Positions 6,219 to 9,292 of a stretch of DNA of 9,292 nucleotides are shown piece after piece. The DNA lies in the NCBI GenBank assembly GCA_051011595.1, contig JBPCTQ010000387.1, forward strand, positions 1-9,292. The letters run 5' to 3'. A program made the position numbers and the translations under genes. Numbering within the stretch: position 1 is the stretch's first letter; every line of letters begins with the position of its first letter. The stretch comes from JAOUEE01 sp051011595. Its GTDB lineage: Bacteria; Actinomycetota; Acidimicrobiia; Acidimicrobiales; SHLQ01. The notes beneath the pieces are model-generated. The model worked only from the letters and a program-made list of their open reading frames with translations, had not been told where the DNA came from and made no database searches.

Positions 6219-7034
6219 TCAGTCGAATTCGGCCGGGCGATCCTCGAGGCGGGCCATCACCGCTTCGACCTGGTTGGTGCTGCCGAGCAGGGCGCCGGAC
6301 CGTACCGTCTCGAGGTCGAGGCCCCCGGCGGTGTCGAGATCGATCGACGCGTCGATCACTGCTTTCACGGCTCGCAACGCATCGGGATTGTGGGCCGTCA
6401 GCTCCGACGCCAACTGGTACGCCCGTGCCGTTGGATCGTCGGCCAGCTCGGCGGCCAGACCCCACTGCAGGGCTTCGGCACCCGAGAAACGCCGCCCGGT
6501 CATCATCAGGTACTTCGCCCGCTCGGCCCCCACCAACCGGCGGAGCGACTGGCTGGCGGACATGTCGGGGATGAGACCCCACGTGACCTCGACGAAACCG
6601 AAGGTGGCGTCGGGGGCCACCACCCGTATGTCGGCCCCGAGGGCCAGGTTGAACCCACCACCCAGCGCGTTTCCGTGCACGGCCGCGATCACCGGCACCT
6701 CGAGCTCGTGCCACGCCCACCCCACCTGTTGGGCGCGATTGGCACCCTGCGGAGACCGGTCGGCGTAGGCCTCCTGCACACGATCGTTGTCGGCCGCGAG
6801 GTCGCCGCTCACCATGGCGGCGAAGTTCGACGAGTCGAGGCCGGCACAGAACGACGGCCCGGCACCCGACAACACCACCACCCGAACGGAACGATCCGCG
6901 GCAATGGCCGCCGCGGCATCGACCAGGCCCGACATCATCGAGCCATCGATGGCGTTGTGTTTCTCGGGCCGATTCAGCACGACCCGGGCGATGTGATCGC
7001 CGACCTCCAGCTGGACGGTCTCGTCGTTCGTCAT
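6219..7034 (-). CDS. Crotonase-fold enoyl-CoA hydratase/isomerase family protein (271 aa)
   Basis: This cytosolic enzyme acts on acyl-CoA thioesters. The crotonase fold is shown by LNRPEKHNAID (20-30), the first oxyanion-hole segment SFCAGLD (61-67), the second, HGNALGGGFNLAL (120-132), and the region GADIRVVAPDATFGFVEV. The first catalytic glutamate of hydratases is kept (E149), but the position of the second (rat hydratase E164) appears to be Tyr175. Instead an aspartate, D157, lies in GLIPD, eight residues after E149. The same E+8 aspartate is catalytic in dienoyl-CoA isomerase, and GLIPD occurs in PaaG-type isomerases, so isomerase activity is at least as likely as hydration. The ATG at 7034 is supported by GAGGAG 6 bases upstream. 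It is divergent from the dioxygenase gene, with back-to-back promoters. The substrate is unknown. Confidence 0.88.
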   Translation of the reverse strand: MTNDETVQLEVGDHIARVVLNRPEKHNAIDGSMMSGLVDAAAAIAADRSVRVVVLSGAGPSFCAGLDSSNFAAMVSGDLAADNDRVQEAYADRSPQGANRAQQVGWAWHELEVPVIAAVHGNALGGGFNLALGADIRVVAPDATFGFVEVTWGLIPDMSASQSLRRLVGAERAKYLMMTGRRFSGAEALQWGLAAELADDPTARAYQLASELTAHNPDALRAVKAVIDASIDLDTAGGLDLETVRSGALLGSTNQVEAVMARLEDRPAEFD

Positions 7035-7049
7035 CGGAACTCCTCGGGT

Positions 7050-7099
7050 CTTGCCAAACCGGCTCCCGCAATATATCTTTCCACAAAGCTACTTGCCAA
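7050..7099. promoter_or_regulatory. Overlapping divergent sigma70-like promoters with a palindromic operator candidate
   Basis: An AT-rich island breaks the GC-rich background between the crotonase and dioxygenase genes. On the plus strand, TTGCCA (7051-7056), a 17-base spacer and TATCTT (7074-7079) form a plausible promoter for the dioxygenase. On the minus strand, TTGGCA (complement of 7094-7099), an 18-base spacer and TATATT (complement of 7070-7075) form one for the crotonase gene. Both -35 boxes lie in the quasi-palindromic octamer CTTGCCAA, present at 7050-7057 and 7092-7099. The imperfect 18-base inverted repeat TATCTTTCCACAAAGCTA (7074-7091) lies between them, overlapping the plus -10 and touching the minus one. 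A dimeric repressor bound there could block both directions; the MarR protein encoded at 7895 is the obvious candidate. Confidence 0.55.
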
Positions 7100-7115
7100 G
7101 CCTTCTGGAGTTCTC

Positions 7116-7895
7116 ATGCCGACCGCAACCGACACGCTCAGCATCCAACCGGCATCCGGGCTCATCGGCGCCGACATCGACGTCGACCTCGATGCCCTGC
7201 TCGGCGACCCCACCCTCCAAGACCGGTTCCGTCAGGCCCTCTGGGACCATCAGGTGCTCTCCTTGCGCCAGGTGTACCCCACACCGGCCCAGCAGGTGGC
7301 GCTCGGTCGGCTGTTCGGCGAGATCCAGCCGGTCGAGTCGTACAACGCCGGCCACCCCGACGAACCCCTGCTGACGGTGTTCGACAGCGAGGGCGGGTAC
7401 AAGGCCGACCAGTGGCACTGCGACGCGTCCTGGCGGGACGAGGTCCCGATGGGTGCGGTTCTGTGCATGCGCGAGTGCCCATCGGTGGGTGGCGACACCC
7501 TCTTCACCAACTGCCAGAGCGCCTACGAGGCACTCTCGGGCGGAATGAAACAACTACTCGCCAAACGCCGCGCCCTGCACGAGATCGAGCCGGGCAGCTC
7601 CACCGAACATCCGGTGGTGGTCGCCCACCCCGTCACCGGCACCCCGATCCTGTTCGTCAACCGCATCTTCACCCGGGGCATCTCCAATCTGCCGCCCGAC
7701 GAATCCGACGCCATCCTCCCCTTCCTCATCCGCCACGTCACCCGACCCGAGTTCACCTACCGCCACCGCTGGAGCGAAGGCGACGTCGTCATCTGGGACA
7801 ACTGGGCCACCCAGCACTACGCCTTGTTCGACTACACCGAACGCCGGGTCGTACACCGCGCCGGCATCTCCGGTCGCCCCCTCGCGGCCGCCTGA
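7116..7895 (+). CDS. TauD/TfdA-family Fe(II)/2-oxoglutarate-dependent dioxygenase (259 aa)
   Basis: This is a cytosolic non-haem iron oxygenase that couples oxidative decarboxylation of 2-oxoglutarate to hydroxylation of an unknown substrate. The iron-binding triad is visible: H101 and D103 in QWHCDASW, and H234 in DNWATQHYALFDY. The basic residue for 2-oxoglutarate is R248 in RRVVHRAG. GGDTLFTN (125-132) and the C-terminal HRAGISG motif are typical of TauD/TfdA. The protein is shorter than usual, with about 131 residues from D103 to H234 against about 154 in E. coli TauD, so part of the active-site lid appears reduced. The ATG at 7116 has GGAG 6 bases upstream; the longer open frame upstream crosses the promoter region and is not coding. 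The stop overlaps the MarR gene start as TGATG. The substrate (taurine, aryloxyalkanoate, acyl or amino acid) cannot be inferred. Confidence 0.9.
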   Translation: MPTATDTLSIQPASGLIGADIDVDLDALLGDPTLQDRFRQALWDHQVLSLRQVYPTPAQQVALGRLFGEIQPVESYNAGHPDEPLLTVFDSEGGYKADQWHCDASWRDEVPMGAVLCMRECPSVGGDTLFTNCQSAYEALSGGMKQLLAKRRALHEIEPGSSTEHPVVVAHPVTGTPILFVNRIFTRGISNLPPDESDAILPFLIRHVTRPEFTYRHRWSEGDVVIWDNWATQHYALFDYTERRVVHRAGISGRPLAAA

Positions 7896-8368
7896 TGTCC
7901 GGCGACACCGCCACCCTGGCGTTGTTCCTGGGCCGACTCGAACGGCTCAACGAGTCGTTGGTCACCGATGTCTGCAAACGCCACGGCGTCTCTCCATCGG
8001 AGTTCCGGGTGCTGGCCATGCTGCGCCACGGATCGGGCGAGCGACCGGTGAGCCCCAGCACCATTGCCCACTGGGTCGTGCAGACGTCCGGTGGTCTCAC
8101 CGCCACCCTTGGTCGCCTCGAAGCCGACGGCCGGGTCAACCGGGTGGCCGATCCAGACGACGGCCGGGGCCGCCTGGTCGTGCTCACCGAGGCCGGCTCC
8201 TCGTTCCACGACGAGCTCTTCGACGACCTGGTCGAGCGTTACGCGCTGGTGTTGGGTGACATCGACGGCCGGGAGGCCTCGGAGATGATTCGCACCCTGA
8301 TCGGTGCGTTCGAGCGATTCTCGAACCTCCGACCATCGACGGGATGGGACATCGGCGCGGTGGCCTGA
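7895..8368 (+). CDS. MarR-family transcriptional regulator (157 aa)
   Basis: This is a winged helix-turn-helix dimer of the MarR family, which usually represses a nearby operon and releases DNA on binding a small phenolic or acyl ligand. N- and C-terminal helices (about 5-30 and 102-145) would form the dimer interface. The DNA-binding domain has SPSEFRVLAML (33-43), a recognition-helix region with STIAHWVVQTSGGLTATLGRL (about 55-75), and a wing with RVADPDDGRGRLVVLTEAG (83-101). DxRxR-type wing residues are represented as DDGRGR. The ATG at 7895 shares one base with the dioxygenase stop (TGATG), so translation is coupled. The likely operator is the palindrome at 7074-7091 upstream of the dioxygenase. 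No conserved redox cysteine pair is seen; C27 is the only cysteine. Confidence 0.9.
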   Translation: MSGDTATLALFLGRLERLNESLVTDVCKRHGVSPSEFRVLAMLRHGSGERPVSPSTIAHWVVQTSGGLTATLGRLEADGRVNRVADPDDGRGRLVVLTEAGSSFHDELFDDLVERYALVLGDIDGREASEMIRTLIGAFERFSNLRPSTGWDIGAVA

Positions 8369-8404
8369 CCCTCCGGCGCGACCACGGCCGAATCCGATCA
8401 GTCC

Positions 8405-8854
8405 TCAGCCGTTGAGTGTCTCGAGCATCGCCCGCATCTGCTCGTGCACCAGGTTGATGGCCTGCAAGGGCCTGATCATCACCTTGAACTCGGTGATGAG
8501 ACCGTCGTCGTCGCACGTGATGATGTCGACTCCATTCACGTACTTCCCCTCCACCGTGGTCTCGAATTCGAGCATCGCGTGATGCCCTTGGAGGATCTCG
8601 GTCACGTAGGCGAACCCACCCGTCGAGGCCGGCTTCGACTCGTCGACGGGACCATCGTCGCCCCCCAACGTGCCCCCGGCCGCGGTCAGGTACAGCTTGG
8701 TCAGCTCGCGACCCTCCTGGGCGGTGAACACGATGGGCGACCAGAACACACAATCGGGATGGAGGATGGCGTCGAGCCCGCCCTCGAGCCGGCCCCGCAG
8801 CTGCTCATGCCACTGGTCGATGCAGCCATGAATGGGTTCGGTCTGGTCGGTCAC
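8405..8854 (-). CDS. SnoaL-like / NTF2-fold protein, function unknown (149 aa)
   Basis: The predicted product is a small alpha+beta-barrel (NTF2-like) protein of the SnoaL-like type. The N-terminal helix has IDQWHEQLRGRLEGGLDAILHPDCVFWSPIV-type spacing. Later strands carry LEFETTVEGKYVNGVDIITCDDDGLITEF, which matches the usual pattern of a buried cone with a DDDGLI[TV]EF motif before the last strand. Members range from polyketide cyclases and isomerases to proteins with no known activity, so no reaction is assigned. The start is a GTG at 8854 with GGGAGG 4 bases upstream. A Gly/Asp/Pro-rich loop at about 58-75 is unusually flexible. The gene converges on the MarR gene (36 bases between stops) and diverges from the membrane protein at 8989. 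Confidence 0.8.
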   Translation of the reverse strand: MTDQTEPIHGCIDQWHEQLRGRLEGGLDAILHPDCVFWSPIVFTAQEGRELTKLYLTAAGGTLGGDDGPVDESKPASTGGFAYVTEILQGHHAMLEFETTVEGKYVNGVDIITCDDDGLITEFKVMIRPLQAINLVHEQMRAMLETLNG

Positions 8855-8988
8855 TGGTCCTCCCGGACATCACTGGAGTTCCGTTTCTAGCAAGGCACCC
8901 GCCAATACGCCGGATCGGCTCCCCGACCAAGGTCCCTATCGAGCCCCCTGCGAGGGTTGCACAGTTGAGGGCCACCGGGAGGACTGCG
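8855..8988. promoter_or_regulatory. Divergent intergenic region between the SnoaL-like and membrane-protein genes
   Basis: These 134 bases hold a ribosome-binding site for each flanking gene: complement of CCTCCC near 8859-8864 for the GTG at 8854, and GGGAGG near 8977-8982 for the ATG at 8989. I found no convincing promoter pair, palindrome or hairpin in the remainder. Confidence 0.4.
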
Positions 8989-9292
8989 ATGACGCCAAAT
9001 ATCAGGAGTCGGCTGCTGTTGGCGGCCACCGCCGTGGTGGTCGTGGTGGGCCTGGCGGACGCCGCCGCGTCGGGCGAATGGGATCTGTTCGGCCTGCTGG
9101 CCATCATCGTGGTACTGCAGGGGCTGATCTGGTTGCAGCTGTCATGGGGACGTCCGGCAGTCCCCCTCCGCGCCGACCTGGTGTCGTGGCTCGATGATCG
9201 AGCTGTCGCCGGCGGCGAGTCGGTCGAGAATGTGGCCGACCGGGCGATCGGGGCCTACCGAGCCGGTCTCACCGGCGTCGACCCCGACACCG
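8989..9292 (+). CDS. Two-helix membrane protein with possible ribbon-helix-helix tail (3' truncated by window)
   Basis: The ATG at 8989, with GGGAGG about 6 bases upstream, opens a frame that runs to the window end without a stop (101 full codons visible). Two hydrophobic segments (about residues 8-27 and 33-52) are separated by a short loop, so both ends would face the same side. They are followed by VPLRADLVSWLDDRA (58-72) and ESVENVADRAIGAYRAGL (77-94). This strand-helix-turn-helix order, with a Gly-rich turn at 75-76, resembles a CopG/Arc-type ribbon-helix-helix domain. The DNA-binding reading is inference; the segment may simply be a dimerising helical region. I do not recognise the family. 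Confidence 0.7.
   Translation, partial: MTPNIRSRLLLAATAVVVVVGLADAAASGEWDLFGLLAIIVVLQGLIWLQLSWGRPAVPLRADLVSWLDDRAVAGGESVENVADRAIGAYRAGLTGVDPDT

Noticed and set aside
5368..6768. 466-codon plus-strand frame across fetB and the crotonase gene
   Set aside because: It crosses a convergent gene junction and is Arg/Pro/Gly-rich. Both underlying genes have strong family signatures in other frames.
6390..7115. N-terminal extension of the dioxygenase frame
   Set aside because: It would run antisense through the crotonase gene and across the promoter region; the ATG at 7116 has its own ribosome-binding site and fits the family start.
1..9292. Search for CRISPR arrays, insertion sequences, att sites, toxin-antitoxin or phage-defence genes
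   Set aside because: No regularly spaced repeats, transposase or integrase motifs, or defence-gene signatures were found. The window reads as normal chromosomal metabolism, transport and signalling genes.

Overview
The window is high-GC DNA with dense, short-spaced genes, GTG as well as ATG starts, and strong third-position G/C. The gene content fits a high-GC actinobacterium: a threonine-rich-linker solute-binding lipoprotein, an FHA-linked class III cyclase and a SnoaL-like protein. A member of the Acidimicrobiia is my best guess, inferred from style only and not shown by any marker gene.

Layout from left to right: (1) the last 29 codons of an aldehyde dehydrogenase (1-90), followed after 4 bases by a small three-helix membrane protein (95-436). 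(2) A minus-strand pair: a Na+/phosphate cotransporter with a PhoU-like tail (1439-3118), then an FHA-domain class III adenylate cyclase (454-1389). (3) Across a 124-base divergent region, a plus-strand run: a branched-chain-amino-acid-type solute-binding lipoprotein (3243-4679), a FetA-like ABC ATPase (4704-5411) and a FetB/UPF0014 permease (5408-6190). (4) Convergent to it, a crotonase-fold enzyme (6219-7034, minus). (5) Divergent from the crotonase, a TauD/TfdA-type dioxygenase (7116-7895) translationally coupled to a MarR regulator (7895-8368). (6) A SnoaL-like protein (8405-8854, minus). (7) A membrane protein with a possible ribbon-helix-helix tail (8989 onward), cut by the window end.

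Three sets of genes plausibly work together. The phosphate transporter and the cyclase probably form one transcript. FetA and FetB overlap by ATGA and form one ABC transporter, probably for metal export or homeostasis. The crotonase and the dioxygenase-MarR pair share an 81-base divergent promoter region, in which back-to-back sigma70-like promoters flank an imperfect palindrome, as expected if the MarR protein controls both sides.

The most unusual non-coding signal is a 12-bp hairpin with a C(UACG)G tetraloop. It starts at the first base after the solute-binding-protein stop codon and buries the GTG start of the FetA-like gene. I see no CRISPR array, insertion sequence, tRNA, rRNA or phage gene. 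Most of the window looks like ordinary chromosomal sequence rather than a mobile island.
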